Assembly: GCA_017503235.1 (NCBI GenBank)
Contig: JAFVTL010000010.1
Span: 1 to 62,455 of the forward strand
Direction: 5' to 3'
DNA: 62,455 nt
Origin: Bacteroidaceae bacterium
Lineage (GTDB): Bacteria; Bacteroidota; Bacteroidia; Bacteroidales; Bacteroidaceae
The position numbers were made by a program, and so were the translations under genes. The notes below the pieces were generated by a model. It was not told the DNA's origin, ran no database searches, and worked only from the letters and a program-made list of their open reading frames with translations. Below, in pieces: positions 34,306-44,700 of this stretch (its first letter is position 1; each line of letters starts with the position of its first letter).

Positions 34306-36027
34306 ATGAAAGCATTTGAATTCAAACCCAAGCTCCTGACTTCCCTCAAGAACTATTCAAAAGAAAACTTCATGGCCGACCTTATGGCCGGTATCATCGT
34401 AGGTATTGTAGCTCTTCCATTGGCCATTGCCTTTGGTATCGCCTCCGGAGTTTCGCCGGAAAAAGGTATCATTACCGCTATCGTTGCAGGTTTCATCATC
34501 TCCCTATTGGGAGGAAGCAAGGTGCAAATCGGTGGCCCGACCGGTGCATTTATTGTCATCATCTACGGCATCATCCAAGAATATGGTGTCGGTGGGCTTA
34601 CCATAGCGACCCTTATAGCGGGTATACTCCTTATATTATTAGGAGTGTTCAAACTGGGAGCAGTCATCAAGTTCATTCCCTATCCCATCATTGTCGGGTT
34701 CACCAGCGGTATTGCTGTCACTATCTTCACGACTCAAATCGGTGATGTGCTGGGACTTACAGAGACCGTATTGGATGCCAACGGACAGGAGATTCTTGTT
34801 CCGTTGAAAACACCCGGTGACTTTATCGGCAAATGGCTTGCTTATTTCAAGCACATGGATACCGTCAATTGGTGGAATGCCATCGTCAGCATTGCCAGTG
34901 TGCTTATCATTGCCCTTACCCCCCGTTTCTCCAAGAAGATACCTGGCTCATTGGTAGCCATTGTCGTCATGACCATTGTTGTATATCTGATGAAGATGTA
35001 TGGAGGTATCACTTGCATTGACACTATCGGCGACCGCTTCATCATCCAATCAGAATTACCCGATGCCGTAGTTCCCGAACTGAACTGGGATGCCATCAGA
35101 AACCTCTTTCCTGTAGCCATCACCATTGCTGTGCTGGGTGCTATTGAATCTTTGCTTTCAGCAGCTGTTGCAGACGGGGTAATCGGCGACCGTCATGATT
35201 CAAATACCGAACTGATAGCGCAAGGCATAGCCAACGTTGTGGCACCGATTTTTGGCGGTATCCCCGCAACCGGAGCCATTGCCCGCACCATGACCAATAT
35301 CAACAATGGTGGACGCACCCCGATAGCAGGCATCATACACGCAGGGGTATTGTTACTCATCCTATTGTTCCTCATGCCGCTGGCCCAATACATTCCTATG
35401 GCCTGTCTGGCCGGTGTATTGGTCATCGTTTCGTACAACATGAGCGGATGGCGCACATTCAGAGCCTTGATGAAGAACCCGAAGTCAGATGTCAGCGTCT
35501 TGCTGATAACTTTCTTCCTGACCGTCATCTTCGATTTGACGATTGCCATTGAAGTGGGTCTGGTCATTGCTTGTGTCCTGTTCATGCGTCGTGTGATGGA
35601 GACAACCGAAATCTCTGTCATCAAGGATGAAATTGACCCCAACAACGAGTCAGACTTGGAGGTTCACGAAGAACACTTGATGGTACCGAACGGAGTGGAA
35701 GTATACGAAATAAACGGCCCTTATTTCTTCGGTATTGCTACCAAATTCGAGGAACTGATGTCACAACTTGAAGATACCGACCGTCCGAAAGTGCGTATCG
35801 TGCGTATGCGAAAAGTTCCGTTCATCGATTCCACCGGTATCCACAATCTGGCTACACTGTGCGAAATGTCGCAGAAGGAAAACATACAGATTGTACTTTC
35901 GGGTGTAAACGAAAAGGTCAACAATGTATTGAAGAAATCGGGATTCTATACGCTGTTGGGCGAAGAAAACATTTGTCCGAACATCAATATAGCATTGGAA
36001 CGGGCTACAGAAATCATCAGCAAATAA
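34306..36027 (+). CDS. SulP family anion transporter with STAS domain
   Basis: 573 residues. Ten or more hydrophobic segments make up the SLC26/SulP core: FMADLMAGIIVGIVALPLAI near the start, then the GGSKVQIGGPTGAF motif of the anion site. A cytoplasmic STAS domain covers ~445-570 (KVRIVRMRKVPFIDSTGIHN). SulP proteins carry sulfate, bicarbonate, or other anions; the substrate cannot be told from sequence. No carbonic anhydrase or sulfate gene adjoins it. The bidirectional terminator at 36044-36083 separates it from the convergent GH43 gene. Confidence 0.94.
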   Translation: MKAFEFKPKLLTSLKNYSKENFMADLMAGIIVGIVALPLAIAFGIASGVSPEKGIITAIVAGFIISLLGGSKVQIGGPTGAFIVIIYGIIQEYGVGGLTIATLIAGILLILLGVFKLGAVIKFIPYPIIVGFTSGIAVTIFTTQIGDVLGLTETVLDANGQEILVPLKTPGDFIGKWLAYFKHMDTVNWWNAIVSIASVLIIALTPRFSKKIPGSLVAIVVMTIVVYLMKMYGGITCIDTIGDRFIIQSELPDAVVPELNWDAIRNLFPVAITIAVLGAIESLLSAAVADGVIGDRHDSNTELIAQGIANVVAPIFGGIPATGAIARTMTNINNGGRTPIAGIIHAGVLLLILLFLMPLAQYIPMACLAGVLVIVSYNMSGWRTFRALMKNPKSDVSVLLITFFLTVIFDLTIAIEVGLVIACVLFMRRVMETTEISVIKDEIDPNNESDLEVHEEHLMVPNGVEVYEINGPYFFGIATKFEELMSQLEDTDRPKVRIVRMRKVPFIDSTGIHNLATLCEMSQKENIQIVLSGVNEKVNNVLKKSGFYTLLGEENICPNINIALERATEIISK

Positions 36028-36043
36028 ATTGTAGCGAACATAT

Positions 36044-36083
36044 AATTAAAGGGGGTGGACCATCCAGTCCACCCCCTTTAATT
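36044..36083. terminator. Bidirectional terminator between SulP and GH43
   Basis: A perfect 17-bp inverted repeat (AATTAAAGGGGGTGGAC with its inverse) around the loop CATCCA. T-rich ends face both ways, serving the two convergent genes. Confidence 0.92.
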
Positions 36084-36103
36084 TGTATCTTATAGATACT
36101 TCA

Positions 36104-39100
36104 TTATTTCTTCTGCCAGAGGTTGAAATCGTCGAAAGCAACCCAGCCTTCGGTGTCGGAGTAGGTGGTGTGATAGAAACCTACCTTCAAAGTCTTGCCA
36201 GCCAATTCCTTGAGTTCAACAGGCGAACCGGCCTTGTCGGTCCAAGTCTTGCCATCGAAACTGGTGCGGATGTAGAATACATCGCCTATACGTTCTATCT
36301 GTACGTATGGATTGTAGTCCCAGCCATTAGCCGACGGGAACTGCGGACGACCGATGTGAGGACCTACTACGGTGAGCATATTACCGCAATTGTAGCTGGG
36401 GAAAGCACCAATCTGAAGAATGGTCTGTGCAGAGGCATTGGAGTCGTCGAGCACCAGGATACCACCTTCGTTGTAAGCAGGCGATTTCTTTTCTTCTTCT
36501 CCAGCCATAGCGGCTACCTTACCCTGCACAATGAAGTCGCCTTTCACTTCCTTATATTGAAGTACACCATTTTCGGCCTTGTTCACATTGAAGTTGGTAC
36601 CGGCCGAGGTGAGTTTCAACACACCGTTTTCTACAGATACAGTGGCCTTCTTGGGCAAGTTCACGCCATCCCAATTGTGGGTGTTGCCCGAGAAATCGTC
36701 GGCAAAGTGAGTGAACATGCCTTCGGGGATGTTGACATCCAAAGTAAGAGTCTTCTTGAAAGTACCGCTATCGTCGGTAATGGTTACGAAGCACTTCTGT
36801 TCACTCTTGCCATCGGTCGAGAGCAGGAGGGAGGAATTGTTGGTTCCTTCACTCATAGCACATTCAGTAGCAGCCTTATCGGAAGTGGTTCCGAACTCGT
36901 AGGTCAGCAAACCTGATTCAATCTTCTCACCCTTTTCGTCCACTACCATTACTTCAATGAGGCTGGGAGAAAGGATGCGGGGTTTGAGTGCCAATTCGCC
37001 ATCGAAAGAAATCTTGTCGTCGGTATCCGACTTTTCTTCATAAACGGCTTTGACATCAGCAGCACTGAAGGCCTTGTCATAGAACTGAAGCGAGTGGATG
37101 TAACCGCTGAACGGATTGCCACCATCCATCGATGCACCCAAGGTGATGTACTGGGCCGGATGAAGGGTGAGGAACATGTTTCTTTCCAGTATCTGCTTGC
37201 CATTGAGGTAAACCCGTTCGGTATATCCGTCGAAAGTGATGACCCAATGCTGCCATTGGCCTTCGCCTTCCTTGATTTCCTTTTCAGCGCCGGCATTTTC
37301 AAACCAGCCGATGTGAGAGATCAATCCTTCTTCCGAGTCAAGACCCTGACGGAATTCCAAAGTAGAGAAGTCATGACGGATGGTAGAGAACTCGGCAACG
37401 GTTTCAATGCCACCTACCAAGGGGTTCAATGTCCATGCCACGATGGTGTGTGGGGCATTGTAAGTAATGGTCTTGGGCAATCCGAAATCACTCTTCAGAT
37501 TCTGCTGGCCATTGAAATAGAAACCATATTTACCGTTCTTCACTTCAACAATCACTTCCTTATCGCCGGTAAACACGCCACCGGTGCGATTTGCGATTTC
37601 TTTAACCTTGATGGACTTTCCTTGAGCGTAATCGTCGGCATTGATATCGACAATCTTATTGCCTTGCTGAGCGGTCTTTTCATGTTCTTCGGGCTCGATA
37701 TCCTTCTTGTGAATCCACGGATATCCACCCAACAACGCCTCTTCATCTACCGCTCCATCGGGAAGAAGAGTCTTCGGGTCGGCTCCTTCTGTAGCCTTAT
37801 ATACCTTCACATTCCAAATGGCGGGGAAGTGACCGTTCTTCTGGGTATCGGTAATGGTGATGCGGATGTAGCGGGCCTTTACATCGCCTTCGTCAATCAT
37901 CGGCGAACCTTGGTATACATTGTCGCGCTTGTCGGCATACATGTTCCAGGTATTACCGTCTTCCGAAGTCTCAATCATATATTGGTAGAAGAATACGGTG
38001 TATTCGAATTGCGTCCAGATTTGGTTGAATTCCTTGGCTTCGCCCAAATCGATGGTAATGCTTTCAGCACCGTGGCAATTCTTGGCACGCCACAAGGTAG
38101 CGTTGTTGTCGTCAACGGCATATTCGGGCTTGAACCAGTCGCTATATACTGACGAAGCGGTTACCTTGGCACCAAAAGCTAAGTTCTCGAACTTGGCAGT
38201 TTGGGCATTCTGTACCAACGAAGCAGGGAGCAGACCTTCGTGAGTAGGGTCAATCTTCAGGATGGCTCCGTTTTCGTCGAACTTCATTTCGTCGATACAT
38301 ACCTGCCGGTTGAATCCGTGGAGTGACTTAGGCAAACCATGGCGGTGGTAAACAATGTAATAATTGTCGCCATCGACCAACATAGAGTGGTGGCCGGTGC
38401 CCTGGATGGTCATATCTTCAGTATACTCCAAGATACAGCCCTTGTATTCATAAGGTCCCATCGGGCCTTCGGTGCTGGTAGCATATTGCACACGGTAGGT
38501 ATGGTCGTGGCAAGAACCCGAAGAGTAAGTGAAATAATAGATTCCGTTGCGCTTGAACACGAAAGGCGCTTCGAAGAAGTCCTTGATTTCGGTGTTCAGA
38601 ATAAGCTTCTTGTCGGTAAAGCTCTTGCCATCTTCGGCCAACTTGGCAACACCGCAACCAAAACCTTCATAAATGCCCCAAGTACCGAAATAGAGGTATT
38701 CCGATCCGTCGTCATCACGGAAGAGCTGGGGGTCGAGAGTAATGGCATTGTGTACAAAGCGGTCTTCCACCAGAATGGCATCGGGAGCACCCAGACGGTT
38801 CTTCCATGGGCCGATAGGGGAATCGCTTTCACCCACATAAATCACACAAGGAGTACAATAGTAATAACGGTAAGTGCCATCGGGCTGCTGAACCACATCG
38901 GGAGCCCAAACCACTTCGGTGGTAGGCCAGTTCATGGTTACATTCTTCCAGTTGACAAAGTCCTTCGACATCCATACCTGGGCAGGGCCATAACCGTTAC
39001 CGGTACCATCGGTGGTGGCATAGATGTAATAGGTATCACCAAACTTCTTGATGGTGGGGTCGGCAAAATAACCGGGGAGAAGCGGATTGCCGGCACCAGG

Positions 39101-39199
39101 CGTGTTCCACTTCACGCTGTTGTCTTCCTTAACCTGTGTTGCACACGAGGTAGCTACCAAAAGCATAAGCATGGCAGCTGCTTTCATAAAGATTTTCAT
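36104..39199 (-). CDS. GH43 multidomain lipoprotein, arabinofuranosidase or related
   Basis: 1031 residues with lipobox VATSCATQ (Cys19). The five-blade GH43 propeller covers ~35-330. Catalytic residues in expected contexts are base Asp47 (GYFADPTI), pKa modulator Asp156 (TLDPQLF) and acid Glu210 (FFEAPFVF). Then come an F5/8 type C (discoidin) domain (KFENLAFGAKVTASSVYSDW, ARYIRITITD), a LamG/concanavalin-like domain (YTERVYLNGKQILERNMF) and a C-terminal DUF1349-like beta-sandwich (FADDFSGNTHNWDGVNLPKK, YVQIERIGDVFYIRTSFDGK). GH43 enzymes cleave alpha-L-arabinofuranose, beta-xylose or beta-galactofuranose/galactose, and the specificity is not readable here. In this locus an alpha-L-arabinofuranosidase role would fit. 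Two non-glycan genes separate it from the regulator. Confidence 0.92.
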   Translation of the reverse strand: MKIFMKAAAMLMLLVATSCATQVKEDNSVKWNTPGAGNPLLPGYFADPTIKKFGDTYYIYATTDGTGNGYGPAQVWMSKDFVNWKNVTMNWPTTEVVWAPDVVQQPDGTYRYYYCTPCVIYVGESDSPIGPWKNRLGAPDAILVEDRFVHNAITLDPQLFRDDDGSEYLYFGTWGIYEGFGCGVAKLAEDGKSFTDKKLILNTEIKDFFEAPFVFKRNGIYYFTYSSGSCHDHTYRVQYATSTEGPMGPYEYKGCILEYTEDMTIQGTGHHSMLVDGDNYYIVYHRHGLPKSLHGFNRQVCIDEMKFDENGAILKIDPTHEGLLPASLVQNAQTAKFENLAFGAKVTASSVYSDWFKPEYAVDDNNATLWRAKNCHGAESITIDLGEAKEFNQIWTQFEYTVFFYQYMIETSEDGNTWNMYADKRDNVYQGSPMIDEGDVKARYIRITITDTQKNGHFPAIWNVKVYKATEGADPKTLLPDGAVDEEALLGGYPWIHKKDIEPEEHEKTAQQGNKIVDINADDYAQGKSIKVKEIANRTGGVFTGDKEVIVEVKNGKYGFYFNGQQNLKSDFGLPKTITYNAPHTIVAWTLNPLVGGIETVAEFSTIRHDFSTLEFRQGLDSEEGLISHIGWFENAGAEKEIKEGEGQWQHWVITFDGYTERVYLNGKQILERNMFLTLHPAQYITLGASMDGGNPFSGYIHSLQFYDKAFSAADVKAVYEEKSDTDDKISFDGELALKPRILSPSLIEVMVVDEKGEKIESGLLTYEFGTTSDKAATECAMSEGTNNSSLLLSTDGKSEQKCFVTITDDSGTFKKTLTLDVNIPEGMFTHFADDFSGNTHNWDGVNLPKKATVSVENGVLKLTSAGTNFNVNKAENGVLQYKEVKGDFIVQGKVAAMAGEEEKKSPAYNEGGILVLDDSNASAQTILQIGAFPSYNCGNMLTVVGPHIGRPQFPSANGWDYNPYVQIERIGDVFYIRTSFDGKTWTDKAGSPVELKELAGKTLKVGFYHTTYSDTEGWVAFDDFNLWQKK

Positions 39200-39350
39200 A
39201 TTATTACATTTTAGTTTAACTTCAAGGTTGGCATAGTGGGAACCACTATAATGGCAAAGATAATTCTTTTGAAAAGAAGCGCCAAAACCTTCGTACTCTT
39301 TTGTTATAAGTTGGATTTTTGTGGTATAAAAATACCCTCATTTTAGGGGG

Positions 39351-39488
39351 TGACCAGCGTATTAATATCCTCCGACCAGCATCTTACTTTCCTCCGACCA
39401 AGAGCGTACTTTCCTCCGAGCAGGAGCGGCCGTTCCTGGTCACCAGCAAAGTATGCTCCTGGTCACCAAGAACGGCCTGCGCTGGTAG
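39351..39488. repeat. GACCAG island, copy 2 (22-23 nt phased units)
   Basis: Units TCCGACCAGCAT...TTTCC (22 nt) are followed by TCCGAGCAGGAGCGGCCG and then TGGTCACCAGCA...CTCC units of 23 nt. The stretch 39200-39561 contains nothing else recognisable. Confidence 0.8.
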
Positions 39489-39561
39489 GGGCAGACAAAA
39501 CCTTCACATTTTGTACACAGGGATACAGCGAATGCCATTGGATGAGCCGTCCAAAAGCCTA

Positions 39562-40323
39562 TCAAAGTTTCCGTGCAGAATGAATGATTTCAAGAAGGCT
39601 GACAGAAGAATTCCGATAGCGGGCCCGGCTCTTTTCACCGCGCCAACGGATAGCGTTCTGGGGACAATGATGCGTACATGCCCCGCAACCGATACAGAAA
39701 GAGTTCACCGTAGGACGATGGCCGTACATCGAAATGTTCCCCATAGGACAAACACTACTACATACACCACATCCGTTACACTTAGATTCCTCCACACGAT
39801 GGCGATGATAAGGATTCCCCATAAAGCCAAGCACCAGACGCGTAAAGGAACCGGCCAAACGACCGAATAAACTTACACGCTGAATACCTACTTTACGTTC
39901 CTCCACTTCCTTGTACAATCGAGCCAACTGACGGGGTACATCCTTCTTGGGAAGTTTCTTCAACTGGCTCTCTACATCCCACAAAGGAACGTAGTTGTCC
40001 ACCATGCAAATAGAAGTAATAAAATTGAACGCATTACCGCAATTTTTGCCGTATTCATCGAGAATTTTGCATACATCACCACACATTTCCCCATAAGTGA
40101 CTACCCCAAAAAGATAAGGCGTATTCAATGTCACTTTACGCAGAAAAAGGCTGACGGGCATGGGGATATCAGAGAAATGGCAGGGGAACACCACTCCAAT
40201 GGCGTCATCTTCAAAACAAAGTTTGTCGCTATCAAAAACAGAGGGTATGGACACGCATCTGCCGCCCAAGGATTTGGCAACTTCCAAACTGTTTCCGGTT
40301 GCTGTGAAATAGAAGATGGTCAT
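39562..40323 (-). CDS. EFR1-type flavodoxin/ferredoxin fusion protein
   Basis: 253 residues. The N-terminus is flavodoxin-like with the FMN phosphate loop FTATGNSLEVAKSL, and the C-terminal part has two [4Fe-4S] motifs, CNGCGVCSSVCPMGN and CIGCGACTHHCPQN. This layout is the EFR1 ferredoxin family, soluble low-potential electron carriers of anaerobes whose partners are mostly unknown. It is divergent from the MFS permease at 40430, about 100 nt away. A -7 box for the permease lies between them. Confidence 0.88.
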   Translation of the reverse strand: MTIFYFTATGNSLEVAKSLGGRCVSIPSVFDSDKLCFEDDAIGVVFPCHFSDIPMPVSLFLRKVTLNTPYLFGVVTYGEMCGDVCKILDEYGKNCGNAFNFITSICMVDNYVPLWDVESQLKKLPKKDVPRQLARLYKEVEERKVGIQRVSLFGRLAGSFTRLVLGFMGNPYHRHRVEESKCNGCGVCSSVCPMGNISMYGHRPTVNSFCIGCGACTHHCPQNAIRWRGEKSRARYRNSSVSLLEIIHSARKL

Positions 40324-40395
40324 AGTGGTATTGAAATGTTAACAGCAAAGGTAGTTATTTTACGGAAATAACAAAAAATAACTCATAATTTTCAA

Positions 40396-40403
40396 TATTT
40401 TTG
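40396..40403 (+). promoter_or_regulatory. Putative -7 box of the MFS permease
   Basis: TATTTTTG matches TAnnTTTG, 26 nt before the ATG at 40430. Confidence 0.5.
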
Positions 40404-40429
40404 CCAACCATAATGAAAACGTTATTCGT

Positions 40430-41623
40430 ATGTATACACTTTTATTAGTCATCATCTACATCGCATTTGTTTCATTAGGGCTGCCCGACTCCGTATTGGG
40501 AGCAGCATGGCCCTCGATGCACCAAACCTTACAGGTACCCGAAGGATATGCCGGACTCATTACGCTGCTCATCTATACGGGAACTACCATTTCAAGCATG
40601 GCTACAGGCTGGCTCAACCAGCGGTTGGGAACCGGGAAAGTCATATTGTTCTCTGTCATGCTCACCGCCATAACCATGTATGGGTTCTCAATCTCCGACC
40701 ATTTCCTGCAGTTATGCGCTTGGGCGCTTCCCTATGGTCTGGGAGGCGGATGCATAGATGCCACCCTGAACAATTATGTAGTGCTTCACTACAAGCCCAG
40801 ACATACCAGTTTCCTACATTGCTTCTGGGGATTGGGAACTATCATCAGTCCGCTGATTATGGGAGCATTCCTCGAACGGGGAGGTATGTGGATGCAAGGG
40901 TATCAGGTTATAGCCATATTTCAAATGGTGTTGACCGGAATATTGTTCCTTTCACTCCCGTTATGGAAGAAAACAGAAGAAGCAGAAACCGTAACAGAAC
41001 ATGAAGCGGAAACGGAAACATTGCCATTCATGGCCTTATTCCGCACCCGGGGAGTCAAAGCATCCGTTGCCGCCTTCTTTTGCTATACTTCCATTGAAAC
41101 TTCTATCGGGCTTTGGGCCAGTTCCTTTCTAATAGATGCGCGCGGAATAGACATTGTCACCGCTACACGATGCAGCATGTTGTTCTTCATAGGCATTATG
41201 TCCGGAAGGATTATTTCAGGATTCATATCCGAACGTTTCGGCGACCTGCCACTCATCCGATGGGGTATCGCACTATCTGCCGTGTCTTCGGTTCTTTTGC
41301 TTCTGCCTTCCGGTTCGTCCCTCCTGCCATTCAGCGCACTGATACTCATGGGTGTCGGATGCGGCCCCATCTTCCCCTGCATGATCCACCATTCACCTTG
41401 TTTGGTAGGCACCGCCAATTCACAGACGCTCATTGGAATGCAACTTGCTGCCGCATCGGCCGGCTCCATCCTGATGCCCGCCCTCTTCGGAGTCATTGTC
41501 CAGCACCTCCACATCGGGTTTCTCCCTCTTTATGCCTTGTTGTTCTCGTTCCTGCTGATGGTGTGTTTACACCGGTTGCCCGTCTGCCATACACCCAATC
41601 ATCAGGCTAGTGAATCCATGTAA
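40430..41623 (+). CDS. MFS transporter, sugar-permease type
   Basis: 397 residues with 12 predicted membrane helices in two halves. The first helix is TLLLVIIYIAFVSLGLPDSV, and a hydrophilic Glu/Thr-rich loop (EEAETVTEHEAETETLPF) links the halves. The motif LPDSVLGAAWPSMHQTL after helix 1 and GLWASSFLIDARG in the second half recall fucose-permease-like members of the family. The substrate is not known. It has its own promoter and lies before the DUF2723 gene, across a 100-nt gap with another promoter, so the two are probably separate units. Confidence 0.87.
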   Translation: MYTLLLVIIYIAFVSLGLPDSVLGAAWPSMHQTLQVPEGYAGLITLLIYTGTTISSMATGWLNQRLGTGKVILFSVMLTAITMYGFSISDHFLQLCAWALPYGLGGGCIDATLNNYVVLHYKPRHTSFLHCFWGLGTIISPLIMGAFLERGGMWMQGYQVIAIFQMVLTGILFLSLPLWKKTEEAETVTEHEAETETLPFMALFRTRGVKASVAAFFCYTSIETSIGLWASSFLIDARGIDIVTATRCSMLFFIGIMSGRIISGFISERFGDLPLIRWGIALSAVSSVLLLLPSGSSLLPFSALILMGVGCGPIFPCMIHHSPCLVGTANSQTLIGMQLAAASAGSILMPALFGVIVQHLHIGFLPLYALLFSFLLMVCLHRLPVCHTPNHQASESM

Positions 41624-41681
41624 ATAAAGGCAAAGTAACACTTAATAACATACGCGCACGCGTTAAATCGTTTTTCTTTGC

Positions 41682-41689
41682 TATCTTTG
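41682..41689 (+). promoter_or_regulatory. Putative -7 box of the DUF2723 gene
   Basis: TATCTTTG matches TAnnTTTG, ~35 nt before the start codon at 41724. Confidence 0.55.
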
Positions 41690-41723
41690 CGCCCGTTGAA
41701 CATTAACGATACAATAATATTTC

Positions 41724-44700
41724 ATGAAACAGTACAAATTTGTGAACAATCTGACAGGATGGCTCGCCTTTCTTATTGCAGCCATAACCTACTGCCTTAC
41801 AGTAGAGCCTACTGCCAGCTTTTGGGATTGCCCTGAATTCATTACTACCGGATACAAACTTGAAGTAGGACATCCACCCGGTGCTCCTTTCTTCATGCTT
41901 ACCGCCAATCTATTCAGCCAATTTGCTTCCGACCCTACACAGGTTGCCTATATGGTCAATATCATGAATGCCCTGATGAGTGCAGCCTGCATCATGTTCT
42001 TGTTCTGGAGCATCACACACCTGGTCAAGAAACTGGTGTGTCCTGAAGACGCTGCTATGACCACCGGAAAAACCATCACCATCATTGCATCAGGGTTGGT
42101 GGGAGCATTGGCATATACCTGGAGCGACACTTTCTGGTTTAGCGCCGTTGAAGGAGAAGTATATGCCTATTCCAGCCTTTTCACCGCTGTCGTGTTCTGG
42201 TTGATACTGAAGTGGGAAACAGTGGCCAATGAACCCGGAAGCGACCGATGGCTTATCCTTATCGCCTACCTCATGGGGCTCAGCATCGGTGTACACTTGC
42301 TCAACTTGCTTTGTATTCCTGCCATCGTATTGGTATACTACTATAAGAAGAATCCTGACGCCAACTTGAAAGGAAGCCTTTTGGCCCTTACAGCCTCTGC
42401 AGCACTTATTGCCGCTGTTCTATACGGCATTGTACCTGGTGTGGTGAAAGTAGGCGGATGGCTCGAACTCTTCTTTGTCAACACACTTGACATGCCTTTC
42501 AATACGGGTGTCATCGTCTATATCATTCTTTTAGCTGCCATTATCCTATGGGGTGTATATGAAAGTTATACAGAGAAAAGCCGCAAACGGATGAATCTGT
42601 CTTTCCTCGCCACCATTGCCATGACAGGTATTCCTTTCTACGGACATGGAACAAGCAGCATCGTTATCGGTTTACTCGTTCTTGGTGCACTCGCAGCCTA
42701 TCTCTTTGCCAAGCTCAGTCCGAAATGGCAAATCAGTGCACGCACATTGAATACTGCTTTATTGTGTATCATGATGATTATGGTGGGCTATTCTTCCTAT
42801 GCCCTCATTGTCATCCGTTCCACAGCCAATACGCCGATGGACCAGAACTCACCGGAAGACATCTTCACCTTGGGAGAATATTTGGGACGCGAACAGTATG
42901 GTACACGCCCGTTATTCTACGGAAAGACATTCAGTTCAAAACCCGCTCTTGAAGAAGTGGAAGGCGGATGCCGTTACGTCATCAAGAAAGGAGCACCCGT
43001 TTACCAACGCAAGGAGAAAGCTTCGCCCGATGAAAAGGACCGCTATGAAATTATCCGCTATAAAGATGATTACATCTATGCACAGAACATGCTCTTCCCG
43101 CGTATGTACAGCGAAAAGCATGTTGAAGGATACGACAGTTGGGTAGGCGGCTTTGAAGGCAAGCAAGTTCCCTACAACCAATGCGGAACCATAATGATGG
43201 TAAATGTACCCACCCAGTGGGAAAACATCAAGTTCTTTTTCAACTACCAAGTGAATTTCATGTACTGGCGTTACTTCATGTGGAACTTTGCCGGACGTCA
43301 GAATGACATACAGGGACAAGGAGAAATCGAACACGGAAACTGGATAACCGGTATTCCTTTCATCGACAATATATTGGTAGGCAATCAGGAATTCCTTCCA
43401 TCTGACCTCAAGAACAACAAGGGGCATAACGTATTCTACTGCTTGCCGCTCTTGTTGGGTCTCATCGGACTCTTCTGGCAAGCCTACAAGACCCACACTG
43501 TTACCGCAGCCGATGGCACAACCTATGAACGACAGACCGGCATCCAACAATTCTGGATTGTCTTCTTCCTGTTCTTCATGACCGGACTTGCCATTGTTCT
43601 GTATTTGAACCAGACACCGATGCAGGTTCGCGAACGTGACTATGCTTATGCCGGTTCCTTCTATGCTTTCTCCATTTGGATTGGCATGGGAGTAGCTGGA
43701 GTGGCGCAATGGTTACAAAAGAAGTTGGGTGAAAAGCCTGCTGCTATCGTAGCCGCTGTAGCTTGTTTGTGCATTCCTGTTCAAATGGTAAGCCAAACTT
43801 GGGACGACCACGACCGAAGCGGTCGATATGCATGTACCGAATTCGGTCAGAACTACCTCGATACTTTGCCTGAAGAAGGTAACCCCATCATCTATACCAA
43901 TGGGGACAACGACTCATTCCCGTTGTGGTACGGACAAGAAGTGGAAGGCTACCGTACCGATGCCCGTGTATGTAACCTCAGTTACTTGCAGACCGATTGG
44001 TACATCGACCAAATGAAACGTGCTGCATACGACTCTCCTGCCCTTCCCATCGACTGGAAGCGAATAGAGTACGTACAAGGTACCAACGAATATGTAGAAG
44101 TCCGTCCTGAAGTGAAGGAAACAATTGACAACTTCTATAAGCAGAATCCTGAAGAAGCCGCCAAATCCTTCGGCGAGAACCCCTATGAAGTCAAGAACGT
44201 CTTGAAATACTGGGTACGTGAAGCCAAGAATGGCCTCAAGATGATACCGACCGACAGCCTTGTTATCAAGCTGGACAAGGAAGCCATCAAACGTTCGGGC
44301 ATGATGATACCTAAAGAATTGAACGGTGAAATACCCGAGTATATGCACATTTCACTCAAAGGAAAGGACAAGCTCTACAAGAGTGAATTGATGATGCTTG
44401 AAATGCTGGCCAATCATAATTGGGAACGACCCATTTACATGGCCATTACCGTTGGAGCCGATAACCACCTGAACCTGACAGACAACTTTATGCAGGAAGG
44501 GCTGGCTTATCGTATCACACCATTCAATACCACCAAGCTCAATGCACGCATCGACAGCGAAAAAATGTACGACAACTTGATGAACAAATACAAGTTCGGA
44601 AACATCAGCGATGCCGATGTCTACCTTGATGAAACCGTATTGCGCATGAGTCAGACTCACCGCCGTATGTTCATACAGCTGGCCAGTCAGCTCATCAGCG

